Below, piece after piece: positions 8,747 to 17,277 of a stretch of 64,000 bases of DNA. Source of the DNA: Actinoplanes sandaracinus (lineage in GTDB: Bacteria > Actinomycetota > Actinomycetes > Mycobacteriales > Micromonosporaceae); the NCBI RefSeq assembly GCF_030009775.1, contig NZ_JASCTH010000006.1, positions 1 to 64,000 on the forward strand. The letters are read 5' to 3'. The notes under the pieces were generated by a model. That model saw nothing but the letters and a program-made list of their open reading frames with translations. It was not told the DNA's origin and ran no database searches. The stretch's first letter is position 1. The number at the start of each line of letters is the position of its first letter. Both the position numbers and the translations under genes were made by a program.

Positions 8747-9289
8747 GTGACCGACGATCTCCGTGACCTTCTCCGCTCGGCTTTCCGCTGGACCGACCTC
8801 GGCCCCAGCCATGACTACATGGTGAGCGATCGCTCCGGCTGGTGGCGTGACCCGAAGATCCTGGACGGGCTCGGCCCGGCTCTGGCCGCCCTCTTCCAGG
8901 CGGAACGGCCGACCGTGGTGGTCGCGCCCGAGGTCACCGGGTTCATGGTCGGACCGCTGGTGGCGCGGGCCCTCGGGGTGGGGTTCGTCGAGGCGTACCG
9001 GGCCGGAGCCCGCCGGGCCATCGCCGAACCGATGATCTGGGCCGACGTTCCCGCCGATCACCGCGGCGACGTGCAGCGACTCGGGATCCGGCGCGACCTC
9101 GTCGGGCCGGACGACCGCGTTCTCGTCGTCGACGACTGGGCCGCCACCGGCGCCCAGGCCCGCGGCCTGCGCGAACTCCTCGGAACGCGGTACCTGGGCG
9201 TGGCGGTGATCGTCGACGAGTGCCCGCCCGCGATCTCCGCCGAGCTGGCCATCAGGAGTCTGCTGACCGGAATGGACCTCGACCCGTAA
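8747..9289 (+). CDS. Phosphoribosyltransferase-family protein
   Basis: A 180-residue type I phosphoribosyltransferase fold protein. The PRPP-binding signature is VLVVDDWAATGAQARGLREL around residues 125-144, and an upstream VVVAPEVTGFMVGPLVARAL segment resembles the family's first core strand and loop. In APRT-like enzymes this fold transfers ribose-5-phosphate to a nucleobase; some members are only regulators, and the base cannot be told from the sequence. GTG at 8747 is the start; a CAGGAT hexamer ends 6 nt before it and could be a leaderless -10 element. Confidence 0.75.
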   Translation: MTDDLRDLLRSAFRWTDLGPSHDYMVSDRSGWWRDPKILDGLGPALAALFQAERPTVVVAPEVTGFMVGPLVARALGVGFVEAYRAGARRAIAEPMIWADVPADHRGDVQRLGIRRDLVGPDDRVLVVDDWAATGAQARGLRELLGTRYLGVAVIVDECPPAISAELAIRSLLTGMDLDP

Positions 9290-9397
9290 GGCACTCCCGG
9301 CGCTCACCAACGTGGACCACGCCGTCCACCGGACCTTCGGCGGCCGGCCCCTGACCGGCACGGAGGCCCGCGTTTCCCGGGCGCGCCGGGCGGCTTC

Positions 9398-9688
9398 TCA
9401 GTCGCGGGTCCGCTGATATCCGGCGAGAGCGCCCCGGGTCGGGTGCCAGCCCGTCGCGGTGTAGGTGGCCAGGCCCTGCCGCACGTACGGGTCCGCGGCG
9501 ATCAGCTCCTGCGCCTCCGCCTCGGTGTCGACGTCCAGCAGGATGATGCCCCCGGTCGGTGGGTCGATCCGGCCGGCCGTGACCGCGTAACCGCCCTTCT
9601 CCAGGTCGGCGATGAAGGCCAGGTGGTCCGCACGCGCCGCGTCCACCTCGGTGAGCGGCTTCAGGTAGGTCGAAATCATGAGATACAC
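9398..9688 (-). CDS. YciI-family protein
   Basis: A small protein of about 96 residues with the ferredoxin-like YciI (DGPF-related) fold: MISTYLKPLTEVDAARADH, a histidine in the ARADHLAFIADLE helix, GGIILLDVDTEAEAQELIAADP and a Tyr/Thr-rich C-terminus. Family members are proposed hydrolases or chloride-responsive enzymes, but few are characterised. The start is set at GTG (9688), giving VYLMISTYLKP as in homologues; ATG at 9679 is the alternative. The gene diverges from the YcxB-like gene. Confidence 0.75.
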   Translation of the reverse strand: MYLMISTYLKPLTEVDAARADHLAFIADLEKGGYAVTAGRIDPPTGGIILLDVDTEAEAQELIAADPYVRQGLATYTATGWHPTRGALAGYQRTRD

Positions 9689-9778
9689 GCCGCCATCGTA
9701 GATCCGCCGACTGTGCCACCCCGGCCCTCGGCCGTCCGGCTGGTACTGATTCGCCCTGGTGACAGCTACCTTTCCGGG

Positions 9779-10261
9779 GTGCAGATTCAGATCACCGCGG
9801 TTTCCGATCCGGCGCTGATCGCGGCCGCCGCCCGGCACGGCCTGCGACGGCCGGTGCTGACGGCCCGGCTTGCCGGATGGGCGTTCCTGCTGCTCGCGGT
9901 GCTTCTGCTGGTCACCACCGGCGACCTCGACCCGGCGCTGACGGCCACCGGAGCGGCCCTCGCCGTGCTGGTTCCCGTGGTCCTGCTCAACCGGACCGCG
10001 CAGAGCCTGCGGGCCGCACGCCTGACCACCTACGAGATCAGCGAGGGCGGCGTCGCCAGCTCCGACGCGGTGAGCCGGCACGCGTACGCCTGGCGCGCCT
10101 TCCGGTCCGTCGAGCAGTTGTCCGGGCAGTTGCTCTTCAGCATGCGAGGCGCCCGCTTCCTGCCCGTGCCGACAGCCGGGCTCAGCGCGGCCGAGATCGA
10201 ACAGGTCCTCGGCGCGGCCTCGGCCGGCGGGCTCCGGGTCCGCCGGCTATTGGCTCACTGA
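9779..10261 (+). CDS. YcxB-like membrane protein
   Basis: A 160-residue protein with two central transmembrane helices (LAGWAFLLLAVLLLVTT and ALTATGAALAVLVPVVLL) between a short N-terminal region and a C-terminal PH-like half (YEISEGGVASSDAVSRHAYAWRAF). This layout matches the YcxB-like family, whose role is unknown. No Shine-Dalgarno precedes the GTG start, but a TACCTT hexamer (9767-9772) ends 6 nt upstream, as expected for a leaderless transcript. Confidence 0.65.
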   Translation: MQIQITAVSDPALIAAAARHGLRRPVLTARLAGWAFLLLAVLLLVTTGDLDPALTATGAALAVLVPVVLLNRTAQSLRAARLTTYEISEGGVASSDAVSRHAYAWRAFRSVEQLSGQLLFSMRGARFLPVPTAGLSAAEIEQVLGAASAGGLRVRRLLAH

Positions 10262-10314
10262 AAGACCCGGTCGGGGTACGCCCGAACACTCGATCGGGGT
10301 ACGGCCGACGTCGG

Positions 10315-10893
10315 TCAGTGGGTGGACCAGGTGCGGAAGTTCTGTGCCGAGCGGCTCGCCGTGGGACCGCGCTGCCCCTGGTAACGCGACCCGTAGACCG
10401 CGGAACCGTAGGGGTGCTCGGCCGGGCTGGACAGCCGGAAGATGCACAGCTGACCGATTTTCATCCCTGGCCAGAGCTTGATGGGCAGGTTGGCCACGTT
10501 GGAGAGCTCCAGCGTGACGTGCCCGGAGAAGCCCGGGTCGATGAAGCCGGCGGTCGAGTGGGTGAGCAGGCCGAGACGGCCCAGGCTGCTCTTCCCCTCC
10601 AGCCGCGCGGCCAGATCCTGTCCGAGAGTGATCACCTCTAGCGTGGACGCCAGGACGAACTCGCCCGGATGCAACACGAACGGCTGACCGTCCTCCACCT
10701 CGACCGGCGCGGTCAGGTCGTCCTGCTGCTCCGCCGGGTCGATGTGGGTGTAGAGGTGGTTGTTGAACACCCGGAAGAAGCGGTCCAACCGCACGTCGAT
10801 GCTGGACGGCTGCATGAGCGACGGCTCGAAGGGCTCCAGCGAGAAGCCTCCGGACTTGATTTCGGAGACCAGGTCACGGTCGGAGAGCAGCAT
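10315..10893 (-). CDS. dcd: dCTP deaminase
   Basis: A 192-residue homotrimeric enzyme that deaminates dCTP and supplies the dUMP/dTTP route. It begins [16 protein letters not shown] and contains [15 protein letters not shown], [34 protein letters not shown] and [10 protein letters not shown] motifs characteristic of Dcd. Length and tail ([15 protein letters not shown]) match actinobacterial Dcd; the M. tuberculosis enzyme is bifunctional and also has dUTPase activity, which may apply here. The frame runs on far upstream, but ATG 10893 matches the family start. It diverges from the PPOX gene, and a LexA-type box lies between them. Confidence 0.95.
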   Translation of the reverse strand: MLLSDRDLVSEIKSGGFSLEPFEPSLMQPSSIDVRLDRFFRVFNNHLYTHIDPAEQQDDLTAPVEVEDGQPFVLHPGEFVLASTLEVITLGQDLAARLEGKSSLGRLGLLTHSTAGFIDPGFSGHVTLELSNVANLPIKLWPGMKIGQLCIFRLSSPAEHPYGSAVYGSRYQGQRGPTASRSAQNFRTWSTH

Positions 10894-10940
10894 CGCAACA
10901 CCATACCGACCTGCCCGGATCGGCGTGTTTGGTGGCCGGG

Positions 10941-10956
10941 TCGAACGTATGTTCGA
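10941..10956. promoter_or_regulatory. LexA (SOS) box
   Basis: TCGAACGTATGTTCGA is a perfect palindrome matching the actinobacterial/Gram-positive LexA consensus GAAC-N4-GTTC with TCGA-type flanks. It abuts a TAGAAT -10 hexamer (10957-10962) of the PPOX gene and lies 47 nt upstream of the divergent dcd start. Confidence 0.75.
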
Positions 10957-10968
10957 TAGAATGGCCGC

Positions 10969-11472
10969 ATGGCTTCCTGGTCCGATTTCGCCGTCGCCGA
11001 GCCGGCGCTCGCCGACGGCATCCGAGCGCTCCTCCAGCAGTACGGGCCCGGCATGGGCTATCTGGCGACCATCCGTCCCGACGGCGGCCCGCGGGTCCAC
11101 CCCATCTCGCCGGTCTTCACCGACGGCGGCCTCTATTGCTTCGTCGTCGACTCGCCGAAACGCCGCGACCTGGAGCGCGACGGGCGATACGCCCTCCACG
11201 CCTACCCGCCCGAGGACAACGACGACGAGGCCTGCCTCACCGGCCATGCCCTGCCCGTCCGCGACCCACGGGTCGTCACCCACCTGGCCGGCACCCTGCA
11301 CGCCTCACCCGACGTCGACTGGCGGCTCTTCGAGCTCACGGTCGAGACCGCCATGCTCCGCCGGCACGGTCCGGCGGGCGCCCTGCCGCTGGCCGCCACG
11401 CCGTTTCTTCCGGCCTACGCCCAGACCTGGCACGCCCCGCGTCCCTTACGCCCGCTCGCCGTCGCCAGCTGA
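10969..11472 (+). CDS. Pyridoxamine 5'-phosphate oxidase (PPOX) superfamily protein
   Basis: A 167-residue split-barrel flavin/F420-binding-type protein. [20 protein letters not shown] and [20 protein letters not shown] are the usual first beta strands and phosphate-contact region of PPOX-like proteins. Actinobacterial members bind FMN, F420 or haem, and the cofactor cannot be decided here. The TAGAAT -10 element at 10957-10962 ends 6 nt before the ATG, so the mRNA is probably leaderless. The LexA box directly in front suggests DNA-damage induction, an inference from the palindrome alone. Confidence 0.82.
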   Translation: MASWSDFAVAEPALADGIRALLQQYGPGMGYLATIRPDGGPRVHPISPVFTDGGLYCFVVDSPKRRDLERDGRYALHAYPPEDNDDEACLTGHALPVRDPRVVTHLAGTLHASPDVDWRLFELTVETAMLRRHGPAGALPLAATPFLPAYAQTWHAPRPLRPLAVAS

Positions 11473-11588
11473 CCCGCGAAGCCACCCACCGTCCGCGAAA
11501 CGGCCTCGCCACCTCTGCCACTCAACCACCACAGATCCCGGGGCCGCGCCTTCACCACAACGGAGAATCAGGTACAGTGGAGCAGCTT

Positions 11589-11662
11589 GCGGGTGTAGTT
11601 CAATGGCAGAACATCAGCTTCCCAAGCTGACAGCGCGGGTTCGATTCCCGTCACCCGCTCCA
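11589..11662 (+). tRNA. tRNA-Gly (anticodon CCC), CCA encoded
   Basis: The acceptor stem GCGGGTG pairs with CACCCGC, the D-arm is GTTCAATGGCAGAAC, and the anticodon stem TCAGC/GCTGA encloses the loop TTCCCAA with anticodon CCC. The T-arm reads GCGGGTTCGATTCCCGT, the discriminator is T and a genomic CCA follows. The 3' half is duplicated at 13284-13388, marking this gene as an integration target. Confidence 0.95.
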
Positions 11663-11723
11663 CATACGGAAGCCCTGGTCAGGACATATGTCCCGCCAGG
11701 GCTTCCGTCGTTCTAGGCCATGC
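11619..11723 (+). repeat. Direct repeat A, copy 1 (tRNA-Gly 3' half plus terminator), putative attL
   Basis: This 105-nt segment runs from the anticodon loop of tRNA-Gly through its terminator. It recurs at 13284-13388 with only two substitutions, in the expected position for the attachment core of a tRNA-targeting integrative element. Confidence 0.85.
11666..11708 (+). terminator. Terminator of tRNA-Gly
   Basis: ACGGAAGCCCTGG pairs with CCAGGGCTTCCGT. The loop contains a second palindrome, GGACATATGTCC. Confidence 0.85.
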
Positions 11724-11741
11724 TGAACCGGGGATGGGCCA

Positions 11742-11906
11742 TTAACGGGCCTTAGCCCGCCTCGGCGGGCCGTTCGCCGCCATCGACAACCCACTTCGCC
11801 TTTGCGCTTGCTCGGCTTGCGCCGGGGCCGCCATTACCGCCCGGTCCATCGCGTCGGCGATCCCGTGATCGGCCTCCCGGCTGGCGTGCCCCTCATTCAA
11901 GATCCA
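11742..11906 (-). pseudogene. Possible C-terminal remnant of a tyrosine recombinase/integrase
   Basis: A minus-strand frame ends toward the tRNA with WILNEGHASREADHGIADAMD, then basic and Ala-rich residues before the stop. The ADAMDRA pattern and the position, with the 3' end next to the attachment site, fit the tail of an actinobacterial element integrase. None of the catalytic R..H.R..Y residues is visible, so the call is tentative. It could also be a chance open frame. Confidence 0.25.
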
Positions 11907-11930
11907 AGCCACTAGCGGGCTAATGCAGCA

Positions 11931-12011
11931 GGCTACTTGAGGTCGCTCCAGGCCACTCGATCTCCCGCTGAACTGTGATCCAGGGTGATCACCAGGGGGT
12001 CTCGTACGGTT
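11931..12011. repeat. Direct repeat B, copy 1
   Basis: An 81-nt sequence from GGCTACTTGAGG to CGTACGGTT, about 90 percent identical by eye to 13206-13285. This internal copy is followed by the secreted-protein terminator, whereas copy 2 abuts repeat A. Confidence 0.8.
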
Positions 12012-12030
12012 TGACAATCGCCGCAAAATA

Positions 12031-12066
12031 AAGTTGCGGTACGAGCAATAGCCCGTACCGCAACTT
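12031..12066 (-). terminator. Terminator of the small secreted protein gene
   Basis: AAGTTGCGGTACG pairs perfectly with CGTACCGCAACTT across a 10-nt loop. Reading the minus strand, a TTTATTTT tract follows. Confidence 0.85.
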
Positions 12067-12092
12067 CACCTATAGCTGGCGATCTTTCCTGA

Positions 12093-12401
12093 TCAGCAGA
12101 GGACCGTCTTGTCGTAGTCCGCGAGGACACTCAGCGAGTACCAGGTCTTCGTGGCCCCTGCCGCAAGGGTGATGCACGGTGAATCGGTGCCCCAGTCCAG
12201 AATGATTCGCACCTTCTTAGTGGAGCCGCAGTTATTCTTGAGGGTGACTCCCACGGGGTTGGTGTCCGAGTCAGCATTGTGAATAGTGCGCCCGATACAG
12301 CTGGGGGCTGTGGTGGCCGCGAATGCAGGAGTTGCACCGACACCGACGGCAATCGTCCCTAGAATCGAGACGATAGCCGTACGAGTGATAGCCTGCTTCA
12401 T
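12093..12401 (-). CDS. Small secreted four-cysteine protein, tendamistat-like size and cysteine pattern
   Basis: A 102-residue precursor with a Sec signal peptide (MKQAITRTAIVSILGTIAVG, cleavage after TPAFA near residue 28), leaving 74 residues. The mature part has four cysteines with 22, 17 and 25 residues between them. From memory, the Streptomyces alpha-amylase inhibitor tendamistat is also 74 residues, has spacing 15/17/27, a nearby APSC start and a similar central strand before the third cysteine. The WRY inhibitory triplet of tendamistat is absent, so enzyme inhibition is not claimed; a related beta-sandwich fold is the inference. ATG 12401 has GGGAGG at good spacing. The gene lies inside the remnant element and has AT-rich flanks. 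Confidence 0.7.
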   Translation of the reverse strand: MKQAITRTAIVSILGTIAVGVGATPAFAATTAPSCIGRTIHNADSDTNPVGVTLKNNCGSTKKVRIILDWGTDSPCITLAAGATKTWYSLSVLADYDKTVLC

Positions 12402-12421
12402 TCGTTTCCTCCCGTGTGTTT

Positions 12422-12442
12422 GATTGATCAGCGCGATCAATC
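12422..12442. promoter_or_regulatory. Inverted repeat just upstream of the secreted-protein ribosome binding site
   Basis: GATTGATC and GATCAATC form a perfect 8-bp inverted repeat with a 5-nt spacer. Further GATCAATC copies occur at 12506-12513 and near 12921. It is a candidate operator in the 5' leader or core promoter. Confidence 0.45.
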
Positions 12443-12780
12443 GAGCAAGATCGACGTTAACAGTTCGTGATGCCGATGTACACACATTGAGCAACTCCAC
12501 TATGTGATCAATCTCACTCCCAATATTGGTGTGTCAATATATAGGTTGCACGCAGAGAGATCCAGTAGATATCATGGATCTAATAGTTGCGTCAGGTGAA
12601 TTTTCCGCCCTAGCCTCGGCTTTTCATTAAGGGCTATCCTAAAAAGGGGCCGGAAATGCAGAATGCCTTCTGATCAGGAGAAATAGGCTTGTTAAGAGCC
12701 CCGGTAACCCGTCGCGGAAGGCACTTGCTGGTCGGTCACGCCGCCGGCACCCGGCTACTCGCCCGATGCGACCGGTTTGA
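12443..12780. other. AT-rich non-coding stretch
   Basis: No convincing gene is seen. Base composition is far lower in GC than its surroundings, with runs such as CAATATTGGTGTGTCAATATA. It probably carries the promoter of the secreted-protein gene and foreign DNA brought in with the element. Confidence 0.5.
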
Positions 12781-13053
12781 CCAGCGCGTTCAGCCAAGTA
12801 TTGGCCGGACTGCGGCAGCAGCAGGGCGGGTGCGACAGGCACCTCGACATCCGATTCAGTATCGCCGCGACCACCGAACCGGTCCGAGAAGCGATGCGGA
12901 CCGCGACCAGCTCGGTCCGCGATCAATCAAGCCTGGCTCCCACTCGCCATGACCGGCATCGACCTGTTCGCCCGGACCCAGATCCGATTCCTGGACAGCG
13001 ATCTCGCCATCAACCAAACGAATCGCCGTCATCGAATAATGACTATGGAATGA
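12781..13053 (+). pseudogene. Possible remnant of a DDE transposase C-terminus
   Basis: The frame from 12922 reads INQAWLPLAMTGIDLFARTQ, then IRFLDSDLAINQTNRRHRI. This resembles the C-terminal region of IS1380/IS4-type transposases, where an (I)NQ..W...A..A.DL.AW.Q block precedes an (R/K)RLR.R motif. The preceding part of the frame has no recognisable transposase sequence and no terminal inverted repeats were found, so this is at best a decayed fragment. Confidence 0.3.
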
Positions 13054-13205
13054 CGCCCGAGCGAAATACCGAAGTTGGCCCTGTCCCCCCCCGTGCCCCC
13101 GATGTGACCTGAGCTGCGTAAACGGTGGGGCAGTCGGGAGAAAGTGCCTCCCGCCTGGCCACGCCGACCGCCTGCCCCTCATCCAAGATACGGGCCATTA
13201 CGGCG

Positions 13206-13285
13206 GGCTACTTGAGGGCATTCCAGGCCACTCGATCTCCCGCTGAGCTGTGATCCAGGGTGATCACCAGGGGCCTTGTACGGTT
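13206..13285. repeat. Direct repeat B, copy 2
   Basis: This is the second copy of the 11931-12011 repeat. Its end (TACGGTT) runs straight into repeat A copy 2, as an attP arm next to its core would. Confidence 0.8.
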
Positions 13286-13388
13286 CCCAATCTGACAGCG
13301 CGTGTTCGATTCCCGTCACCCGCTCCACATACGGAAGCCCTGGTCAGGACATATGTCCCGCCAGGGCTTCCGTCGTTCTAGGCCATGC
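13284..13388 (+). repeat. Direct repeat A, copy 2 (truncated tRNA-Gly 3' half), putative attR
   Basis: A 105-nt copy of 11619-11723 with G-to-T changes in the anticodon stem and T-stem. It lacks the 5' half of the tRNA and so is not a functional tRNA gene. The substitutions fit relaxed selection. Confidence 0.85.
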
Positions 13389-13553
13389 CGAAAAAGGGCT
13401 CGACCATCGGCCCGGCCATCGGCTCACCGCGACGGCCGGTCCCTCGCCCTCGGCAACCCGCTGTCATCACCTTGCCGGGCTGTCGTGGAGGTGCGGACAC
13501 CGGACAGCGGGTCACGCTCGGCGTGGCCCACTGTCCGGTCGCGTCAGCAGCCG

Positions 13554-15885
13554 TCAGGCCCGCGGAGCCTCGGATCGCCGTCGTCGCACGGTCACCAGCA
13601 GCACACCCACCACGACGAAGAGTGCGCCGATGCCGGCGAGCCCGGCCACATTCGCACCGGTCAACGCCAGCGGGCCGTCCGCCGCGGCTGTCGGCTCGGT
13701 GGCGGGCGAGCTTGCCGGCGAGGTGGACGGACCTCCGGCAGCCGGCCCCGATGACGAACGGGAAGCCGACGGAGCAGCGGGTTTCGGACTCGACCCGGAA
13801 CCGGGCGGAGCGGACGGGCTGGAGGAGGCGCTCGGCCCGCTCGAGGGGCGCGGCGGCCGCGGAATGTCCGAGACCTTGGCGTACACCCGCCATTCGAAGG
13901 TCACCGAGGCACGCTGCCCCGCCGGATCGGTGGCGGTGACGACCACCGTCGAGGTACCGGCGGTGGTGGGAGACCCGGAGATGAAGGATTCCCCGGGTCG
14001 GAGCGTCAATCCGGGTGGCAGTCCCGTGGCGGTGTACTTGACCTCGTCGTGGCTGCTTTTCAGCTTCACGAACTCCGTCGATCCGACGATTCCGATCCGT
14101 TGCCCCGGGCTGTTCACCGTCAGAGGCGGCAAGATGTAGATCGATGGCTTTGTCATGGCGGAGTTCCCGGCCGGGTCCTTGGCCGTGACCTCTGGAACGG
14201 CCGTCGTCGGCTCGGCCACCACGCCTGTGACGCGGCCGGTCGCGGGATCCAGCGTCAGCCCGGCAGGCAGTCCGGTGGCGCTGTAGGTCACCGGGTCGTC
14301 CTGCGGGTCGTACGCCTTGACGGTGAACGTGACCGGCTTGCCTGCCACGCCGTACACCGGGGGAAGCTGTTCGATCGCGGGACGCTGCGGCGGCGTCCCG
14401 GGCTTGGGATCCGTCGGCTGGGGGCCCGTCGCGACCGGATCGGATCCGTCGACGGCGACAGCCTTCCATGCCGCGTCCACGGCCTTGCGCTCGCTGCTGT
14501 CGGCGCCGTACAGATCGGCGGCGGCCTTCAGCGTGGCCTCGCGGGCGGCGGAGTAGTTGGTGTAGGACACCATGTACGTGGTCAGAGCCCGGTACCAGAT
14601 CTTGCCGGCTTTGTCGTTGCCGATGCCGGTGACCGCCGGGGCTCCGCCGCACGTCGGGCTGTCGCCCCACTTCGACTTACCGCTGCCCACGGCGAGGGTG
14701 TAGAAGAACTTGTTCCCTACGCCGGAGCCGTGGTGAACGTCCAGGCTCTTGAGCGCCGGCGTCCAGCACGACAGCGACTCGCCGTCCTTGGCCGGGTCAT
14801 CCATGAAGCGCAGCGGTTTGTCGGCGCCGTTCCGCTGCTCACTCTGCAGGTAGTCCGGCGGGTCGGCGGGGTTGTCGGCGTGGAACTCGACAAGCGCGCC
14901 GAAGATGTCGCTGGCCGCCTCGTTGAGGCTGCCGGACTCACCGGCGTAGATCAGGTCCGCGGTGGCGGAGGTGATTCCGTGCGCCATCTCATGCGCCACC
15001 GTGTCGATCGAGGTCCATGCCGCGGGCATCGCGGACCTCGCTGCCGCCCCGGTCGGGGTCGATCAGCTCGAACGTGCCGTCGGCACGGCGGGTGGTGCTC
15101 CGCGACACCTTCCCGGAGTGCTGGCCGTGCCCGCTCCCGGCTTCCGTGCGCTCGTTGTCGTAGGCGCGGCGAACGGCGCCGGTCGTCGCGTCGACCACGA
15201 CGGTCATCGCGCTCGCGTCGAGCCCTTCGACGAGCACCCGCCAGGCCAGCCGCGGCGCGCCGTCACCGGCGTCGACGACCAGTGTCGGGGTGGTCCGAGG
15301 CTCCTTGCCGGTGAACTTCGCCTCGGCCACCTTGGCCGCTCTCGCCGCGGTCACGTCGGGTGTGGTCGACACCGAGATCGTCGCGCTCTGAGTCAGCGTC
15401 GTGTCCCGGAGCCGGCCGTCGGGGCCGGAGTGCACGATGAAGTCACCGCCGAGCACCTCCAACCCCCGGTAGGTGCGATCGAAGCGGACGTGCCGGCTGC
15501 CGTCCTTCTCCACCAGCGCGGAACTCGACTGGTAATCCTCCGCCGCGACACCGCGCACGAGCGCGCGGTCACCGACGACGATCTCCTTCGCCTGCGTGGC
15601 CGCCTTCTTCGGGCTCGGTCTGCCCTGCGCCGGGCTCGGCTGGTCCGGCTGGTCCGGCTGGGAGCGTCCGCTGCCGGTTGTCGCACCTGTACCGGGAACC
15701 TCCGCGGATGACGACGCCGCGGGCCGGGCGGACGACGACGTTCCCGCCTTCCAAGCGGCGGAGTCCTGCGCGGATGTCCCGGGCCCGTGCGTCCCGGCAA
15801 TGACCAACGCGACACCCGCGCCGGTCACGACGGTGGCGACGCCGGTGACGGCCAGCCGCAACCGCGTCGAATTTCTTCGACTCAT
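13554..15885 (-). pseudogene. M4 (thermolysin-like) metalloprotease, internally deleted and frameshifted
   Basis: The N-terminal part (start ATG 15885) has a signal-anchor (VVTGAGVALVIAGT) and FTP/PepSY propeptide regions (VRGVAAEDYQSSSALVEKDG; AWRVLVEGLDASAMTVVVDA). It runs to ELIDPDRGGSEVRDARG and then stops. The downstream frame resumes at SIDTVAHEMAHGITSATADL with the zinc site HEMAH and third ligand in SLNEAASDIFG, then putative Ig (PKD/He-PIG) repeats, a Pro/Ser-rich stalk and LALTG-hydrophobic-RRRR, a class E sortase sorting signal. About 100 residues of the catalytic domain, including the usual N-A-(Y/F)-W substrate motif, are missing at the junction near 15020, and the frame changes there. 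It is probably inactive. Its loss may be tied to the neighbouring integration scar. Confidence 0.85.
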
Positions 15886-16048
15886 TCCTATATTGCCCCG
15901 TGTTGATACCGCCAAGTGCACGACGCACCATTCCAGACCGAGCCAAACGGGGCAAAATCGTTGTGCCGGACACCCGATCACCACCGGGTCGCACGCGGTG
16001 GTACAGAGATGAACCACTCGGCCGGAAGGCGGCGTTAACGTCGGCGGC

Positions 16049-17254
16049 ATGACCCTACGACGGAGCGCCGACCCCGCGGTCGGCGATCAGATCCGTGCGC
16101 GCCGCCTGCTTCGCGGGTGGAGCGTCCGGTACGCCGCCAGCAGGGCCGGTGTCTCACATGCCACCTGGAGTCGTATCGAACGGGGGCTGCAGACAGCCGA
16201 CAACCGATTCATGCTGGCGGGCATCGCCGGGGCGCTGGAATGCGCGCCGGCCGATCTGGCCGGCGCCGGGGTTCCGGCCCCCGACCGGGCGACCGCGGCG
16301 GCCCGAGCCGGGGTGCTCGGCCTGCGCCGGGCACTGGTCGACATCGACCTGACCGAGCCACCTGCCGGGCCCGCACCGTCGATGTCCGAACTGCGGCGGA
16401 GCGCCGCCCTGGCCGACGCCCTGCATCAGGCGTGCGACTACGCCGGCGCCGCCCGCCTGCTCCCGGACCTGCTGCGCGACCTGCACACCGAGACGGCCGG
16501 ACCGGATCATCTCGAGGCGCTGCGGCTGCTCTGCGACGCGACCCACATCGCCTCCACGGTGCTGCGCAGCCTCGGGCATCCCGCGGACGCCTGGCTGGGC
16601 GCGGAGCGATGCCGCGACGCGGCGGACGCGACCGGCGACCCGGTGCTTCGAGGGCATGCGGCGTACGCGCTGGCCAGGGCCGCCGTCGCCTGCGGTTCCT
16701 ACCAGCGGGGGCAGACGCTCGCCGAGCGGGCGGTGGACGACCTGAGCGGGCACCTGAGCCGGCCCGGCGGACCGGAGGTGCTCGGCTCACTGCATCTGGT
16801 GGCCGCGCTGGCCAGCCGGTGCCGGCAGCGACTCGACGACAGCATGGACTGGCTGACCGAGGCGGCCCGGATGGCCCGCCGCACCGGCGAGACCAACGTG
16901 ATGGGCATGTTCTTCGGACCCACCAACGTGGACATCTGGCGGATGAGCATCGAAGCCGACGACGGCGACCCGCTCCGGGTCGTGGAGATCGCCCGGCGTA
17001 CCGATCCGGCGGCTATCCCGGCCGGCGTGCGGCAGGTCTTCTACTACGCCGACACCGCCCGGGCTCTGACCCGCATCGGCGGACGGGATCGTGAGGCGAT
17101 CCGTTTCCTGCTGACCGCGGAGCGGATCGCCCCTCAGCACGTGCGTACGTCGGCCGAGCTGGCGGAGACCATCCGAACGCTGCTGGACCGGTCCCGCCGG
17201 CAGGCCGGCGGCGCGGAGGTGCGAGCCCTCTACGAACGCATGCAGGCCAACTGA
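16049..17254 (+). CDS. XRE-type HTH regulator with TPR-like C-terminus
   Basis: A 401-residue regulator. Residues about 9-70 form an HTH_XRE/HTH_3 domain (IRARRLLRGWSVRYAASRAG, then VSHATWSRIERG). The remainder is alpha-helical and Ala/Arg/Leu-rich with TPR-like pairs (ADALHQACDYAGAARLLPDL; LRGHAAYALARAAVACGSYQ), as in many actinobacterial regulators that sense peptides or partner proteins. It diverges from the broken M4 protease gene, with about 160 nt between starts. The target is unknown. No strong ribosome binding site precedes ATG 16049. Confidence 0.85.
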   Translation: MTLRRSADPAVGDQIRARRLLRGWSVRYAASRAGVSHATWSRIERGLQTADNRFMLAGIAGALECAPADLAGAGVPAPDRATAAARAGVLGLRRALVDIDLTEPPAGPAPSMSELRRSAALADALHQACDYAGAARLLPDLLRDLHTETAGPDHLEALRLLCDATHIASTVLRSLGHPADAWLGAERCRDAADATGDPVLRGHAAYALARAAVACGSYQRGQTLAERAVDDLSGHLSRPGGPEVLGSLHLVAALASRCRQRLDDSMDWLTEAARMARRTGETNVMGMFFGPTNVDIWRMSIEADDGDPLRVVEIARRTDPAAIPAGVRQVFYYADTARALTRIGGRDREAIRFLLTAERIAPQHVRTSAELAETIRTLLDRSRRQAGGAEVRALYERMQAN

Positions 17255-17277
17255 AGCGGTCCGCAAGCATTGCTCAT

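Larger units (their letters stand above)
11724..13283. mobile_element. Remnant of a tRNA-Gly-integrated element (about 1.56 kb between att-like repeats)
   Basis: The segment is bounded by the two copies of repeat A and contains the two copies of repeat B, a small secreted-protein gene, an unusually AT-rich stretch and fragments resembling recombinase and transposase C-termini. No intact integrase, excisionase or replication gene remains. The simplest reading is a decayed integrative element, possibly the result of two insertions at the same tRNA followed by deletion. Confidence 0.6.

Noticed and set aside
12639..13182. Short open frames on both strands in the AT-rich and following region
   Set aside because: They overlap each other, lack ribosome binding sites and show no domain; only the 12922-13053 stretch has a weak transposase resemblance and is listed at low confidence.
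13284..13388. A second tRNA-Gly gene
   Set aside because: Only the 3' half is present, with substitutions in the anticodon stem and T-stem; the acceptor 5' strand and D-arm are missing.
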